Part shown: piece after piece, positions 20,841 through 30,138 of the stretch | Position numbering within the stretch: position 1 is the first letter of the stretch | How the letters are laid out: each line of letters opens with the position of its first letter | Source: Noviherbaspirillum galbum | GTDB taxonomy: Bacteria; Pseudomonadota; Gammaproteobacteria; Burkholderiales; Burkholderiaceae_D | NCBI RefSeq assembly: GCF_010974945.1 | Contig: NZ_JAAIVB010000079.1 | Coordinates: forward strand, 124,001 to 188,000 | Length of the DNA: 64,000 bases | Direction: 5' to 3' | Notes under the pieces: generated by a model | Seen by the model: the letters and a program-made list of their open reading frames with translations, nothing else | The model's database searches: none | What the model was told of the DNA's origin: nothing | Translations under genes and position numbers: made by a program

Positions 20841-21620
20841 ATGGATCTTGGCATTCGCGGAAAACGGGCGCTGGTATGCGGCGCGAGCAAGGGGCTGGGA
20901 CGGGGTTGCGCGGAGGCGCTGGCCGGCGAAGGCGTGCACGTGACCATCGTGGCGCGCACCGCCGAGGCGCTGGAGGCGACGGCCGAGGACATCCGGCGCC
21001 GGCATGGCGCAACCGTCACGGCGGTCGCCTGCGACATCACCACGCCTGAAGGCCGGGCGCTGGCGCTGGCGGCGTGTCCGCAGCCGGACATCGTCGTCAC
21101 CAACGCCGGCGGTCCGCCGCCCGGCGACTTCCGTAACTGGACGCGAGACGACTGGATCGCCGCGGTCGACGCCAACATGCTCACGCCCATCGAGCTCATC
21201 AAGGCGACGGTGGACGGCATGATGGATCGCGGTTTCGGACGCATCGTCAACATCACCTCCAGCTCGGTGAAGGCGCCGATCGACATCCTCGGCCTGTCAA
21301 ACGGCGCCCGCTCCGGCCTGACCGGCTTCGTCGCCGGCCTGGCGCGCAAGACGGTGGCGCGCGGCGTCACCATCAACAACCTGCTGCCCGGCCAGTTCGA
21401 TACCGACCGGCTCAAGAAAACCATGGGCGCGGCCGCGACCTCGAGCGGCAAGCCGCTGGACGAGGTGATGGACGCGCGGCGCAAGCAGATCCCGGCGCAG
21501 CGCTTCGGCACGGCAGAGGAATTCGGCGCCGTCTGCGCCTTCCTCTGCAGCATGCAGGCCGGCTACATGACAGGGCAGAACGTGCTGCTGGACGGCGGCA
21601 ACTACCCCGGCACCTACTGA
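20841..21620 (+). CDS. Atypical SDR protein (Tyr/Lys of active site replaced)
   Basis: A 259-residue Rossmann-fold protein of the short-chain dehydrogenase/reductase family. The cofactor loop GASKGLG (14-20) and the NAG motif (88-90) are present, as is a Ser cluster (140-142). Where the catalytic YxxxK should be, it reads S153-N-G-A-R157, so both the Tyr and the Lys are substituted. The C-terminal [11 protein letters not shown] and DGGNYPGTY are as in FabG-like proteins. It is probably related to 3-oxoacyl-ACP reductase-like SDRs with an altered or absent reductase activity. SD sequence GAGGAG is upstream. Neighbours: DMT exporter and mgsA. Confidence 0.85.
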   Translation: MDLGIRGKRALVCGASKGLGRGCAEALAGEGVHVTIVARTAEALEATAEDIRRRHGATVTAVACDITTPEGRALALAACPQPDIVVTNAGGPPPGDFRNWTRDDWIAAVDANMLTPIELIKATVDGMMDRGFGRIVNITSSSVKAPIDILGLSNGARSGLTGFVAGLARKTVARGVTINNLLPGQFDTDRLKKTMGAAATSSGKPLDEVMDARRKQIPAQRFGTAEEFGAVCAFLCSMQAGYMTGQNVLLDGGNYPGTY

Positions 21621-21652
21621 ACCGAACCGTTGCTCAACCCAGGAGAAGGAAC

Positions 21653-22048
21653 GTGGCAAAGAAGCGTATCGCCCTGATCGCGCACGACCACAAGAAGGAC
21701 GAGATGGTCGAACTGGCCTCGAAGCATGCCGACCTGCTGCGGCAGTGCAATCTGGTCGCCACCGGCACCACCGGCAAGCGCCTGGCGCAGGAAGTCGGGC
21801 TGACGGTGGAACGCAAGCTGTCCGGGCCGTCCGGAGGCGACCTGCAGATCGGCGCCGAACTCGCCGAGGGCAAGGTGGATTGCGTGATCTTCCTGCGCGA
21901 TCCCATGACCCCGCAGCCGCACGAGCCGGACATCAACGCGCTGGTGCGCGCCTGCGACGTTCATAACATTCCTTGCGCCACCAACGTCGCTTCGGCGACC
22001 ATGCTGCTGGCGCAGCTCGTTCCGCATCACCACCATTCCCATAACTAG
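21653..22048 (+). CDS. mgsA: Methylglyoxal synthase
   Basis: A 131-residue enzyme converting dihydroxyacetone phosphate to methylglyoxal and phosphate. It shows [14 protein letters not shown], the phosphate-binding GTTGKRL, and [17 protein letters not shown] with the catalytic aspartates in this and the [14 protein letters not shown] segment. The start is GTG 21653 with a strong AGGAGAAGG ribosome site. The natural C-terminus is histidine-rich (PHHHHSHN). It lies 32 bases after the SDR gene and 24 before qor. Confidence 0.95.
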   Translation: MAKKRIALIAHDHKKDEMVELASKHADLLRQCNLVATGTTGKRLAQEVGLTVERKLSGPSGGDLQIGAELAEGKVDCVIFLRDPMTPQPHEPDINALVRACDVHNIPCATNVASATMLLAQLVPHHHHSHN

Positions 22049-22072
22049 CACTCAACCAAGCGAGGACATCCC

Positions 22073-23047
22073 ATGGCAAAGGCAATCCGAATCAACGCGG
22101 TCGGCGGACCGGAAGTGATGGAATACGTGGACGTCGAGGTCGGCGATCCCGGGCCGGGCGAGGCGCGCGTGCGCCAGGCGGCATGCGGCCTGAACTACAT
22201 CGACGTGTATTTCCGCACCGGCCTCTATCCGCAGGCCCTGCCGGCCGGGCTGGGCATGGAAGGCGCGGGCACGGTGGAAGCGGTGGGCCAAGGCGTCACC
22301 CATGTCAAGCCGGGCGACCGCGTGGCCTACGCGACCCGTCCGCCCGGCGCGTATGCTGAACTGCGGGTGATGCCCGCCGCCGGCCTCGTCAAGCTGCCCG
22401 ATGCGATCGACTTCGAGACCGGCGCCGCGATGATGCTGCAGGGCCTGACGGTGCAATACCTGTTCCGCCGCACCTTCCCGCTCAAGGGCGGCGAAACCAT
22501 CCTGTTCCATGCGGCCGCCGGCGGCGTCGGCCTGATCGCCTGCCAGTGGGCCAAGGCCCTCGGCGTAACCATGATCGGCACCGTGGGATCGGATGAAAAG
22601 GCCGAGCTGGCCAAGGCCCACGGCTGCGCCCACACCATCAACTACAACAAGGAAAACTTCGTCGAACGAGTCAAGGAAATCACCGGCGGCAAGGGCGTGC
22701 CGGTGGTCTACGATTCGATCGGCAAGGACACCTTCACCGGCTCGCTCGACTGCCTTTCGCCGATGGGCATGATGGTCAGCTTCGGCAGCGCCTCCGGCCC
22801 GGTGCCCGACTTCAGCCTGAACGAACTCGCCTCGCGCGGCTCGCTGTTCATCACGCGCCCGAGCCTGTTCGCCTATACCGCCAAGCGCGAGGACCTCGAT
22901 GCCATGGCGGCCGACCTGTTCGACGTGGTCGTCAGCGGCAAGGTGAAGATCGAGGTGAACCAGCGCTACGCCCTCAAGGACGTCGCAAAGGCGCACATCG
23001 ACCTGGAGTCGCGCAAGACCACCGGTTCCACCATCCTGATCCCCTGA
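22073..23047 (+). CDS. qor: NADPH:quinone oxidoreductase (zeta-crystallin type)
   Basis: A 324-residue medium-chain dehydrogenase/reductase without the zinc ligands of alcohol dehydrogenases, typical of Qor. Seen are the N-terminal GroES-like domain (GLNYIDVYFRTGLYP) and the nucleotide-binding loop HAAAGGVGLIACQWAK near residue 150. It would reduce quinones with NADPH, generally protective. The next small gene starts 4 bases after its stop. Confidence 0.9.
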   Translation: MAKAIRINAVGGPEVMEYVDVEVGDPGPGEARVRQAACGLNYIDVYFRTGLYPQALPAGLGMEGAGTVEAVGQGVTHVKPGDRVAYATRPPGAYAELRVMPAAGLVKLPDAIDFETGAAMMLQGLTVQYLFRRTFPLKGGETILFHAAAGGVGLIACQWAKALGVTMIGTVGSDEKAELAKAHGCAHTINYNKENFVERVKEITGGKGVPVVYDSIGKDTFTGSLDCLSPMGMMVSFGSASGPVPDFSLNELASRGSLFITRPSLFAYTAKREDLDAMAADLFDVVVSGKVKIEVNQRYALKDVAKAHIDLESRKTTGSTILIP

Positions 23048-23051
23048 AGAC

Positions 23052-23210
23052 ATGACTGAAAAACCGCCGCACAATCCGATGAACCACCCGGACGAGCAGC
23101 CCGCCGGCACGGACGACAGCCCGCGCTTCGGACGCCTGCTGATCGTCCTGGTGCTGGCGGTGCTGCTCATCGTCGGCATCACATTCGTCTCCGAGGCCCT
23201 GTATCGGTGA
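23052..23210 (+). CDS. Small single-pass membrane protein (52 residues)
   Basis: An ATG 4 bases after the qor stop opens a 52-codon frame ending at TGA 23210. Residues 1-28 are polar and Pro/Asp-rich, 29-46 form one strongly hydrophobic helix (LLIVLVLAVLLIVGITFV), and a short SEALYR tail follows. The tight spacing to qor, the clean helix and good codon use make it a likely real gene below the usual size cutoffs. No family recognised. Confidence 0.6.
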   Translation: MTEKPPHNPMNHPDEQPAGTDDSPRFGRLLIVLVLAVLLIVGITFVSEALYR

Positions 23211-23282
23211 TGATCGATGACCGCTGATCCGACGCGCGGGTCCGCCTTCCGGCCCGCGCCCTGACAACCTTTCCGCCGCAAC

Positions 23283-25316
23283 ATGGCCGACCCCGTTCCC
23301 GATACCATTTCGCCGCCCAGGCCGGACGCCGTCCTGCCGCGCCTCGTCGCGCTGGCGCTGAAGGCGGTGGCGGCGCAGTCCGACGCCTTCCTCGCCCGGC
23401 TGGCGGGCGTGCTGGCCCATACCGCCTCCGCCGGCAAGGATGCGGACCAGGCGCGGCACGCAGCCCATGCCGGCGAGGTGCTCGGCGCGCGCGGCAAGCT
23501 GTTCCAGCAGCGCATGCTTCAGGCGCTGGAGCGCGGCCTGGCATCGGCCATGCGCGCGATCCTCGACCCCGGCCTGTCGCGGCTCCGGCGCGACGCGCTC
23601 GACCTGTCCGCCTCGACCTTCGAAGCGATGCAGGACAAGGTCCTGCTCGAGAACCTGGCCGATGCCATCGACAAGCGCCATGCCGCCTCGCTCGACGGCC
23701 TGACGCTGCGGCTGGGGCAGGTGCTGCGCACCGACGAACTCGGCAGCGCCCAGAATCCCTTCCGCGCGGCGGTCTTCCTGGAAGCGGTGGCTGACGCCTG
23801 GACCGACGTCGATCCCGATCCGGCGGGCCGGCGCATCATGCTGCGCCACCTGCGGCCGGAAGTCTTCCTGCAGCTCGATCCGCTGCTGCAGGCGCTTTGC
23901 CAGCTCATGCCCCTGCCCCTGGCCCCGGCCCAGGAAGAATCGTCCCCGCCGGCGCGCAAGGCGGCCGAACCGCCGGCCAGGCGGCGGGGCGATTCCGTCA
24001 TCGGCAAGCTGCAGCAATGGCTGTCGCCGCGCGTGCCGTCCCATTCCAGGAGCAGCGCCAGCACCTATCATCCGGCGCTGCGGGCCTACCTGACCGATCT
24101 GCAGCGGCGCTACGTCCCCGCGGCCATGCCCGACGCCGAGGTCCTGCGCAGGGTGCTGCGGGAAGCGCCCGCCGGGCTGTTCAGCCAGCAGGACCACAAT
24201 GCGGTTGAATTGCTCGCCGCCACCTTCGAGCTGATCTTCCGCGAGGCGCCCCTGCCGGGGGACATCAAGCGCGAACTCGGGCGGCTGCAGATTCCTGCGC
24301 TCAAGGCCTCGCTCGCCGACAAGGATTTCTTCTTCACCCCGGAGCATCCCGCCCGTCGCTTCATCGAGGCGGTGGCCCAGGCGGGCCGCGCCTGCGATCC
24401 GCGGCAGGGCAGGGAAGACCCGCTGTTCAAGAAGCTGCAGCACGCCATCGACCGCCTGCTGCGCGACTTCGACGACCAGCTCGAGCTGTTCGACCGCGGT
24501 GTCGCCCGGCTCAATGCGTTCTATGTGCACGAGGAAGCCGAGTCGGGCGGCAAGGTGGCGCTCGCCATCGAGGCCGCGCTGCGCCAGGAGCAGGAAGCCG
24601 AGGCGCTGGTCCATGCCGAGGAAACTGTGATCGCCCGCATCGAGACCGGCGACGTCGCCAATTTCATCGAAACCTTCCTGCAGGCCCAATGGATCCCGGT
24701 GCTGGCCGCCGCGACGCGCGCCGGCAGGCCGGCGCAGGCCCTTGCCACGATGGAAGCCCTGATCGACAGCGTCAAGCCGAAATCCAGTCCCGAGGAACGG
24801 CGGCAGGTGTTGTCCGGCATCCCCGGCCTGCTGGCCGAACTCAATGCGGCGCTCGACGCCTTGCCCTGGGCTGGTCCGGAGCGGGAAAGCTTCTTCGCCG
24901 CCCTGGCGGAGCGCCATGCCGCCGTGGTCAGGACGCCGCTCGAAACCATGCCGCGCCAGCAACTCGAGATCGCCCTCAACCTGGCGCAGAAGGCGAGCGA
25001 GCACCGGCTCACCCGCCGCAGCCTCGAGCAGGAAAAGAGCGTGGATGAATTCGTGCATTCGGTGAATGCGCTCGCACCCGGAAGCCGGGTGGATTTCAAG
25101 CGCGGCAACGGCAGCGCCCTGCGTTGCCGGGTTGCATGGATCAGCCCGGGACGCACGCGCTTCGTCTTTCACGCCCGCCAGCTGCACCAGGTGTTCACGC
25201 TGGCCTCCGATACCATGAGCCAAGTGCTTCGCAACGGCCAGGTCGCGCTGGTTTCCTCGGACGACATCATGGCGCGCGCGCTGGCCGGCGCGCTGGCGGA
25301 CATGAACGAGGAATGA
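23283..25316 (+). CDS. DUF1631 family protein
   Basis: A 677-residue mainly alpha-helical cytoplasmic protein matching the DUF1631 family found in beta- and gamma-proteobacteria. Visible are the N-terminal region with LFQQRMLQALERGL, the long middle region YVPAAMPDAEVLRRVLREAP, LLADKDFFF-like strand (LADKDFFFTPEHPARRFIEA), and a C-terminal small domain (about 585-677) that resembles a PilZ-like barrel (LRCRVAWISPGRTRFVFHAR). Function is unknown. A hairpin terminator follows directly after the stop. Confidence 0.85.
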   Translation: MADPVPDTISPPRPDAVLPRLVALALKAVAAQSDAFLARLAGVLAHTASAGKDADQARHAAHAGEVLGARGKLFQQRMLQALERGLASAMRAILDPGLSRLRRDALDLSASTFEAMQDKVLLENLADAIDKRHAASLDGLTLRLGQVLRTDELGSAQNPFRAAVFLEAVADAWTDVDPDPAGRRIMLRHLRPEVFLQLDPLLQALCQLMPLPLAPAQEESSPPARKAAEPPARRRGDSVIGKLQQWLSPRVPSHSRSSASTYHPALRAYLTDLQRRYVPAAMPDAEVLRRVLREAPAGLFSQQDHNAVELLAATFELIFREAPLPGDIKRELGRLQIPALKASLADKDFFFTPEHPARRFIEAVAQAGRACDPRQGREDPLFKKLQHAIDRLLRDFDDQLELFDRGVARLNAFYVHEEAESGGKVALAIEAALRQEQEAEALVHAEETVIARIETGDVANFIETFLQAQWIPVLAAATRAGRPAQALATMEALIDSVKPKSSPEERRQVLSGIPGLLAELNAALDALPWAGPERESFFAALAERHAAVVRTPLETMPRQQLEIALNLAQKASEHRLTRRSLEQEKSVDEFVHSVNALAPGSRVDFKRGNGSALRCRVAWISPGRTRFVFHARQLHQVFTLASDTMSQVLRNGQVALVSSDDIMARALAGALADMNEE

Positions 25317-25343
25317 AAAAGGCAGGACCCGCGTCCTGCCTTT
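25316..25343. terminator. Bidirectional terminator between DUF1631 and DUF4136 genes
   Basis: A perfect 7-bp stem GGCAGGA (25321-25327) with TCCTGCC (25334-25340), loop CCCGCG, flanked by A5 on the left and TTT on the right. It can serve both converging genes. Confidence 0.8.
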
Positions 25344-25364
25344 CGATTCTTGCCGCGAAAGATG

Positions 25365-26069
25365 CTATTGCTGCGCCGCAGCCGAAGCGGCAGGCGCTCC
25401 CTGCGCCACCGGCGCGGCGGCGTCATTGCCTGCCGGCTCCTCCATCTTCAGCTCCACCACGTGCGGCACGCCGCTCTTGCCCGGGAAGTCCGAAAAGGCG
25501 CTCCGCACCATGTAAGGCATGATCGCGGCCAGGTTGCCGTTGCCGCCCTCGCTGACCACCGTGACCTCGTACAGGCGCTTGCCATTCGCCGCCTGCGACA
25601 GCAGCACATGCAGCTGCCGGGTAAAGACCTGGTAGTTCGCCTCCCGCTGCTCGATGATCGGCGGGCCATACCAGAACGGGTCGTAGTAGGGGTAGTAGCC
25701 GCGGTAATACCGCCCGCGCCAGTACGGACCCCAGTACGGTCCCGGCCAGGACGGCCCGACCGCCACCGGATAGATTTCACGCACGTCGCGCACCGAGATC
25801 CGGTAATCCAGCATGGCCTTCAGCCACGGCGCCTGCGAAGTCGACGCTTCCTTGAACCCGAGCCGCGCCAGTTCGCCGCGCACCAGGTTTTCGTAATTGC
25901 GGTATTCCAGGCTGTCGTTCTGCTCCTTGGTCCGTTCGAAAACGTAAGTCTTCTCCGGCGCCGCCGCCGGCCATTCATGGAACGCCGTGACGTTGCTCTT
26001 GACGGTATAGCTTGCACACCCCGACAGCAGCACGGACAGCGCCGCGAGGGCGATCACCCAGGGTTTCAT
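25365..26069 (-). CDS. DUF4136 lipoprotein
   Basis: A 234-residue predicted lipoprotein with a signal peptide and lipobox LSGC (Cys18). The mature part has the DUF4136 pattern (TYVFERTKEQNDSLEYRNYE, LGFKEA). A Tyr/Trp-rich central stretch (WRGRYYRGYYPYYDPFWYG) is followed by the conserved second half. The last 20 residues are Ala-rich. It is likely anchored to the outer membrane, since residue +2 is Ala. Function is unknown. Confidence 0.85.
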   Translation of the reverse strand: MKPWVIALAALSVLLSGCASYTVKSNVTAFHEWPAAAPEKTYVFERTKEQNDSLEYRNYENLVRGELARLGFKEASTSQAPWLKAMLDYRISVRDVREIYPVAVGPSWPGPYWGPYWRGRYYRGYYPYYDPFWYGPPIIEQREANYQVFTRQLHVLLSQAANGKRLYEVTVVSEGGNGNLAAIMPYMVRSAFSDFPGKSGVPHVVELKMEEPAGNDAAAPVAQGAPAASAAAQQ

Positions 26070-26310
26070 CGTAAGGCTCCAGTGAGGGTGAGGAATGACG
26101 GAATCATGCTCTTGAGATTCATTGGAAAGAATAAAGATCCGTAAAGGTTTGTAACCCGATCCGCAGCCTGGTGTGGAAACAGGATCGCCGCCTTCATCAG
26201 GTCGATAGTGGCCAGCGAACTTGAAACATAAAGTCGACGCCTGTCACCACCCCCCACCACGACCAGCGCAAAGGATAAGCGCATCACGATACGCCCTCTC
26301 CCCCACGGGT

Positions 26311-26319
26311 TGGTAAAAT
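26311..26319 (+). promoter_or_regulatory. Candidate extended -10 promoter of pepN
   Basis: TGGTAAAAT (TGn plus TAAAAT at 26314-26319) lies 38 bases before the pepN ATG. The extended -10 makes a strong -35 unnecessary. The rest of the 288-base gap from 26070 shows nothing else. Confidence 0.4.
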
Positions 26320-26357
26320 GCGCACTTTGCGACACGATCCCCCGATCTGGAACTCCC

Positions 26358-29051
26358 ATGCGCACCGATACCCCCCACACCATCTACCGCAAGGACTACG
26401 CCTCGCCCAGCTTCTTCGTCGACACCGTCGAAATGGGCTTCGACCTTGATCCCGACGCCACGATCGTCGCCACCCGCCTCACGATGCGCCGCAATCCGGC
26501 CAGCCGCGGCAAAACCCTGGTGCTGTATGGGGAATCGCTGCGCCTAGTGGCGCTGCGCATGAATGGCAAGGCGTTGAGCAAGCGCGCCTACACCCTCGGC
26601 CATGGCACCCTGGAAATCGCCAATCCGCCCGACGAGGTGGTGCTGGAAATCGAAACCGTGACCCAGCCGAGCCAGAACACCTCGCTCATGGGCCTGTACG
26701 TGTCGAACGGCAATTTCTTCACCCAGTGCGAGGCGGAAGGCTTCCGCAAGATCACCTTCTTCCCCGACCGGCCCGACGTGATGGCAACCTACAAGGTGAT
26801 GTTGCGCGCCGACAAGGAAAAGTACCCGGTGCTGCTCGGCAACGGCAACCTCGTCGAGCAGGGCGACCTCGGCGACGGCCGCCACTACGCGGTGTGGGAA
26901 GATCCGTTCCGGAAACCGTCCTACCTGTTCGCGCTGGTGGCCGGCAACCTGGTCTGCCAGGAAGAGACCTTCCGCCTGCAGGATGGCCGCGATGCGCTGC
27001 TGCAGGTCTGGGTGGAGGAGGGCAACCTCGACAAGACCCAGCACGCCATGGAATCGCTGAAGAACAGCATCCGCTGGGACGAGGAACGCTTCGGCCTCGA
27101 GCTCGACCTCGACCGCTTCATGATCGTCGCCGTCAGCGACTTCAACATGGGCGCGATGGAAAACAAGGGCCTGAACATCTTCAACACCAAGTACGTGCTG
27201 GCCAATCCGCGCATCGCCACCGACGTCGATTTCGCCAACATCGAATCGGTGGTCGGCCACGAATACTTCCACAACTGGACCGGCAACCGCGTCACCTGCC
27301 GCGACTGGTTCCAGCTTTCGCTCAAGGAAGGCCTGACGGTATTCCGCGACCAGGAGTTTTCGGCGGACATGATCGGCACCGACAGCGGCCGGGCGGTCAA
27401 GCGCATCGAGGACGTGCGGGTGCTGCGCCAGGCCCAGTTCCCCGAGGACGCCGGCCCGATGGCCCATCCGGTGCGGCCCGATTCCTACGTCGAGATCAAC
27501 AACTTCTATACCGTCACGATCTACGAAAAAGGATCAGAAGTGGTGCGCATGTACCAGACCCTGCTCGGCCGCGACGGCTTCCGCAAGGGCATGGACCTGT
27601 ATTTCCAGCGGCACGACGGCCAGGCGGTGGAATGCGACGACTTCCGCCGCGCCATGGCCGACGCCAGCGGCCGCAACCTCGACCAGTTCGAGCTCTGGTA
27701 CAGCCAGGCCGGCACGCCGCGCGTCACGGTGGCGACCCGATACGACGAGATGTCCAACATCTACACCATGAGCTTCACCCAGTCCTGCCCGCCGACGCCG
27801 GGTCAGCCGAAGAAGCTGCCTTTCCATATCCCGGTAGCCGTGGGCCTGCTCGACAGCAGCGGGCGCGACATTCCGTTGCGCCTGCAGAAGGGCGGCACGG
27901 AGGGCAGCTCCGAAGGCGTGCATGCGAATGACCCGGCGCCTACCACCATGGTCCTCGAACTGACCCAGCAGACCCAGACCTTCGACTTCGTCGGCGTTCT
28001 CGAACAGCCCGTGCCCTCGCTGCTGCGGAATTTTTCCGCGCCGGTGGTGCTGGAATACGATTACACCGATGCCGAGCTCGGCTTCCTGATGGCCAACGAC
28101 AGCGATCCCTTCAACCGCTGGGAAGCCGGCCAGCGCCTGGCGCTGCGCCGCATGCTGTCCCTGGTGAGGGAAGTGAAGCAGGGCGCCGCGCTGGACGCCA
28201 GCCTGCTCGATACCGCGCTGACCGACGCCTTCCGCGTCACCCTGACCGACACGTCGCTCGACCCGGCCTTCCGCGAGCTGGCCCTGACGCTGCCCTCCGA
28301 ATCGGTGGTCGCCGAGCAGATGGAGGTGGTGGACCCGCAGGCCATCCATGCGGTGCGCCGCTTCCTGCGCCGTTCCCTGGCGCAGGCGCTGCGCGCCGAA
28401 TGGCTCGCGGCCTATGAAGCCAACCTGACGCCGGGCGAGTACAGCCCGGATGCGGAATCCGCCGGCAAGCGCGGCCTGAAGAACCTCGCGCTGTCCTACC
28501 TGCTGGATCTCGACGAGTCCGACGGCCACCAGCTGGCGCAATCGCAATACGATGCCGCCAACAACATGACCGACCGCCTCTCCGCGCTGGGCGCCCTGGT
28601 CAACAGCAGCGCGCCCGGACGGGAAGATGCGCTGGCCCGTTTCTACGACGAGTTCGAGAACGAAGCCCTAGTGATCGACAAGTGGTTCAGCCTGCAGGCG
28701 GTGTCCTACAATACCGACGTCGAGGCGGTGCGCGCGCTGATGCGGCATCCGGCCTTCTCGCTGAAGAACCCGAACCGCGCCCGCAGCCTGATCTTCAGCT
28801 TCTGCAGCGGCAACCCGGCGCAGTTCCACGCGCCCGACGGCAGCGGCTATGCCTACTGGGCCGAGCTGGTGATCACCCTGAATGCGCTGAACCCGCAGGT
28901 CGCGGCGCGCCTGGCGCGGGTGATGGACCGCTGGCGCAAGTATGAGCCTGCCCTGCAGCGCAACATGCGCAATGCCCTGGAAGACGTGGCGGCTGCCAAG
29001 TCTCTCTCCAAGGACGTGCTGGAAGTGATCACCAAGTCCCTCGCCAACTAA
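26358..29051 (+). CDS. pepN: Aminopeptidase N (alanyl aminopeptidase)
   Basis: An 897-residue cytoplasmic M1 zinc aminopeptidase that removes N-terminal residues from peptides. The GAMEN substrate motif is present ([12 protein letters not shown]). The zinc site is H301-E-Y-F-H305 with the third ligand E324 in LKEGLT. The four-domain architecture and length match E. coli PepN (870). ATG 26358 ([14 protein letters not shown]) is chosen; a 16-codon upstream extension has no support. It is followed 30 bases later by fbp. Confidence 0.97.
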   Translation: MRTDTPHTIYRKDYASPSFFVDTVEMGFDLDPDATIVATRLTMRRNPASRGKTLVLYGESLRLVALRMNGKALSKRAYTLGHGTLEIANPPDEVVLEIETVTQPSQNTSLMGLYVSNGNFFTQCEAEGFRKITFFPDRPDVMATYKVMLRADKEKYPVLLGNGNLVEQGDLGDGRHYAVWEDPFRKPSYLFALVAGNLVCQEETFRLQDGRDALLQVWVEEGNLDKTQHAMESLKNSIRWDEERFGLELDLDRFMIVAVSDFNMGAMENKGLNIFNTKYVLANPRIATDVDFANIESVVGHEYFHNWTGNRVTCRDWFQLSLKEGLTVFRDQEFSADMIGTDSGRAVKRIEDVRVLRQAQFPEDAGPMAHPVRPDSYVEINNFYTVTIYEKGSEVVRMYQTLLGRDGFRKGMDLYFQRHDGQAVECDDFRRAMADASGRNLDQFELWYSQAGTPRVTVATRYDEMSNIYTMSFTQSCPPTPGQPKKLPFHIPVAVGLLDSSGRDIPLRLQKGGTEGSSEGVHANDPAPTTMVLELTQQTQTFDFVGVLEQPVPSLLRNFSAPVVLEYDYTDAELGFLMANDSDPFNRWEAGQRLALRRMLSLVREVKQGAALDASLLDTALTDAFRVTLTDTSLDPAFRELALTLPSESVVAEQMEVVDPQAIHAVRRFLRRSLAQALRAEWLAAYEANLTPGEYSPDAESAGKRGLKNLALSYLLDLDESDGHQLAQSQYDAANNMTDRLSALGALVNSSAPGREDALARFYDEFENEALVIDKWFSLQAVSYNTDVEAVRALMRHPAFSLKNPNRARSLIFSFCSGNPAQFHAPDGSGYAYWAELVITLNALNPQVAARLARVMDRWRKYEPALQRNMRNALEDVAAAKSLSKDVLEVITKSLAN

Positions 29052-29080
29052 ACCAACCACGCTCACAACCACGATACAAC

Positions 29081-30085
29081 ATGAAACGGATCAGCCTGAC
29101 CCAATACCTCGTCGAGGAACAACGCCTGCACAACAGCATTCCGGCCGAGCTGCGCCTGCTGATCGAAGTCGTTGCCCGCACCTGCAAGACCATCAGCCAT
29201 GCGGTGAGCAAGGGCGCGCTGGGCGAGGTGCTCGGCAGCGCCGGCAGCGAGAACGTGCAGGGCGAGGTGCAGAAGAAGCTCGACGTCCTGGCCAACGAGA
29301 TGCTGCTCGAAGCCAACGAGTGGGGCGGCCATCTCGCCGCCATGGCATCGGAAGAGATGGAAACCATCCACCCGATTCCCAACCGCTATCCGAAGGGCGA
29401 ATACCTGCTGCTGTTCGATCCGCTCGACGGCTCCTCGAACATCGACGTCAACGTCTCGATCGGCACCATCTTCTCGGTGCTGAAGGCGCCCGAAGGCATG
29501 CAGGAACCGACCGAGCAAGCCTTCCTGCAGCCGGGCGTGAAGCAGGTCGCCGCCGGCTACGCGGTCTATGGCCCGCAGACGGTGCTGGTGCTGACCACCG
29601 GCGACGGCGTCAACTGCTTCACACTCGACCGCGAGATGGGATCCTGGGTGCTGACCCAGCGCGACATGAAGATTCCCGAGGACACGAAGGAATTTGCCAT
29701 CAATGCGTCCAATGCCCGGCACTGGTATCCGCCGGTCAAGCGCTACATCGACGAACTGCAGGCCGGCGAGACCGGGCCGCGCGGCAAGAACTTCAACATG
29801 CGCTGGATCGCTTCCATGGTCGCCGACGTGCACCGCATCCTCAACCGCGGCGGCGTGTTCATGTATCCGGCCGATGCCCGCGAACCGGACAAGCCCGGCA
29901 AGCTGCGCCTGATGTACGAAGCCAACCCGATGGCCTTCATCGTCGAGCAGGCGGGCGGCAAGGCGACCAACGGCAAGCAGCGCATCCTCGACATCCAGCC
30001 GGCCAAGCTGCACGAGCGCGTGGCGGTTTTCCTCGGCTCGAAGAACGAAGTCGACAAGGTGACCGGCTACCACGTCGACGCCTGA
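29081..30085 (+). CDS. fbp: Class I fructose-1,6-bisphosphatase
   Basis: A 334-residue gluconeogenic enzyme hydrolysing fructose 1,6-bisphosphate. The metal-binding motif [12 protein letters not shown] starts at D113, and GGVFMYPAD and [17 protein letters not shown] form the sugar-phosphate site. Length matches proteobacterial class I enzymes. It lies downstream of pepN on the same strand and converges on a histidine kinase gene. Confidence 0.97.
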   Translation: MKRISLTQYLVEEQRLHNSIPAELRLLIEVVARTCKTISHAVSKGALGEVLGSAGSENVQGEVQKKLDVLANEMLLEANEWGGHLAAMASEEMETIHPIPNRYPKGEYLLLFDPLDGSSNIDVNVSIGTIFSVLKAPEGMQEPTEQAFLQPGVKQVAAGYAVYGPQTVLVLTTGDGVNCFTLDREMGSWVLTQRDMKIPEDTKEFAINASNARHWYPPVKRYIDELQAGETGPRGKNFNMRWIASMVADVHRILNRGGVFMYPADAREPDKPGKLRLMYEANPMAFIVEQAGGKATNGKQRILDIQPAKLHERVAVFLGSKNEVDKVTGYHVDA

Positions 30086-30100
30086 CGGCGCCTGTACGAT

Positions 30101-30138
30101 GCCTGAACCCGGGCCGGCTCGCCGGCCGGTTCTTCAGG
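30101..30138. terminator. Long hairpin between converging fbp and kinase genes
   Basis: GCCTGAA (30101-30107) pairs with TTCAGGC (30132-30138), with an inner GCCGGC-TC-GCCGGC stem. It overlaps the kinase stop codon. There is no clear U-tract on either strand, so its terminator role is tentative. Confidence 0.4.
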
